Below, piece by piece: positions 63,490 to 64,000 of a DNA stretch of 64,000 nt. A program made the translations under genes and the position numbers. The stretch is from the NCBI RefSeq assembly GCF_004321985.1, contig NZ_SCQN01000039.1, forward strand, positions 62,001 to 126,000. The letters run 5' to 3'. Origin of the DNA: Castellaniella sp. (lineage in GTDB: Bacteria > Pseudomonadota > Gammaproteobacteria > Burkholderiales > Burkholderiaceae_B). The notes beneath the pieces were generated by a model. That model ran no database searches, was not told the origin of the DNA, and was given only the letters and a program-made list of their open reading frames with translations. Each line of letters starts with the position of its first letter. Position 1 is the first letter of the stretch.

Positions 63490-64000
63490 ATGTCGTGGGA
63501 AACAGTCTTGTATGAGGCCAGTGAAGGCATCGCGGAGATTCAGCTCAACCGGCCTCAGCGGTTGAATGCCGTCGTGCAGCAGCTCTATGACGACCTGAAC
63601 GCCGCGCTGGATACTGCGGAACGTGATCCGGCAGTGCGTGTCATTCTGTTGTCAGGCGCGGGCCGTGCCTTTTGCGTGGGTGCTGACCTCAAGGCCCACA
63701 AGGCGGGCCGGACCGCGTTCGAGCGCCGTGAGTATCTGCGGGGCGAACAATCCGTGTGCCGGCGCCTGCTCCTGCTGTCCAAGCCGGTCGTGGCGGCCGT
63801 CCACGGCTATGCACTGGGCGCGGGTGCGGAGATGGCGGTAGCTTCGGATTTCATCCTGATGGCGCAGAGCGCCAGGATCGGTTTTCCTGAAATAAGCCTG
63901 GGGAACTTCCTGGGTGGCGGGGTGACCGCTCTGTTACCTCGGCTGGTGGGGCTGGCGAAGGCCCGGGAACTGGTGTTCCTGGGTGAAAAGATCTCTGCGG
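63490..64000 (+). CDS. Enoyl-CoA hydratase/isomerase family protein, 3' end beyond window
   Basis: Crotonase-fold enzyme, cut by the right edge after ~170 residues. GAGRAFCVGADLKA and VHGYALGAGAEMAVASDFIL are the two oxyanion-hole segments, and FPEISLGNFLGGGVTALLPR follows. The usual second Glu of hydratases is at the PEISLG position (Glu present), so hydratase activity is possible. Not in the ORF track because it is open at the edge. Same strand as liv2, suggesting CoA-linked breakdown of the imported compound. Confidence 0.92.
   Translation, partial: MSWETVLYEASEGIAEIQLNRPQRLNAVVQQLYDDLNAALDTAERDPAVRVILLSGAGRAFCVGADLKAHKAGRTAFERREYLRGEQSVCRRLLLLSKPVVAAVHGYALGAGAEMAVASDFILMAQSARIGFPEISLGNFLGGGVTALLPRLVGLAKARELVFLGEKISA

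Noticed and set aside
1-64000. CRISPR arrays, tRNA/rRNA genes, IS elements, integrases of mobile elements
   Set aside because: No regularly spaced repeats, tRNA-like folds or transposase motifs were seen; the only recombinase is housekeeping XerC.

Overview
The window is a gene-dense (no gene-free stretch over about 300 bp), high-GC chromosomal segment. Gene content and order (ctaC-ctaD-ctaE with SURF1/Cox15, birA-coaX, Cys-poor DksA, phaM, SAH riboswitch before ahcY, paired lpxL genes next to metK) point to a betaproteobacterium of the Burkholderiales, most likely Alcaligenaceae (Bordetella/Castellaniella/Pusillimonas-like). No rRNA, tRNA, CRISPR array, insertion sequence or phage was recognised.

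Layout. 1-6.5 kb: leftward aa3-type cytochrome c oxidase operon (ctaC with a fused cytochrome c domain, ctaD, a 42-aa membrane protein, DUF2970, ctaE), then SURF1, an SCO-like protein and heme A synthase; ctaG/cox11 is missing from the cluster. 6.6-16.3 kb: Nudix hydrolase, PHB-granule protein PhaM, glmU, a GT4 glycosyltransferase, gamma-carbonic anhydrase, LPS core genes waaC-waaA, then leftward birA-coaX-small protein-galU. 16.3-24 kb: alpha/beta hydrolase, dacC-ybeD-lipB, cobalamin adenosyltransferase, CusF-like protein, hslVU with a sigma32-type promoter, dksA and a His-rich CobW GTPase. 24.1-27.1 kb: accessory respiratory patch with a Crp/Fnr regulator, a perfect TGAT-N4-ATCA palindrome, a divergent periplasmic protein and thiosulfate dehydrogenase genes tsdBA.

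27.2-43.5 kb: the usual lpxL-dapF-DUF484-xerC string is split. xerC-DUF484 lie at 27-29 kb and lpxL-lpxL-dapF at 41-43.5 kb. Between them is an ~12 kb block with a Liv-type ABC transporter, a TetR regulator, acyl-CoA synthetase, DUF6285, phosphotransferase, acyl-CoA dehydrogenase, SDR and thiolase: a carboxylate/fatty-acid uptake and oxidation module.

43.5-47.7 kb: methyl-cycle cluster. metK is preceded by a SAM-II-like aptamer and ahcY by a SAH riboswitch; a holin-like membrane protein and metF follow. 47.8-56.4 kb: 5-formyl-THF cyclo-ligase, lytic transglycosylase, cca, murI, a MidA-type methyltransferase, an Lrp regulator and glmS, with an AT-rich inverted-repeat region between the last two. 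56.4-64 kb: ornithine-cyclodeaminase-family protein, C45 (penicillin acyltransferase-like) hydrolase, a second complete Liv-type transporter and a truncated enoyl-CoA hydratase, probably an uncharacterised catabolic locus.

All calls rest on reading the sequence and remembered family features; no database search was run.
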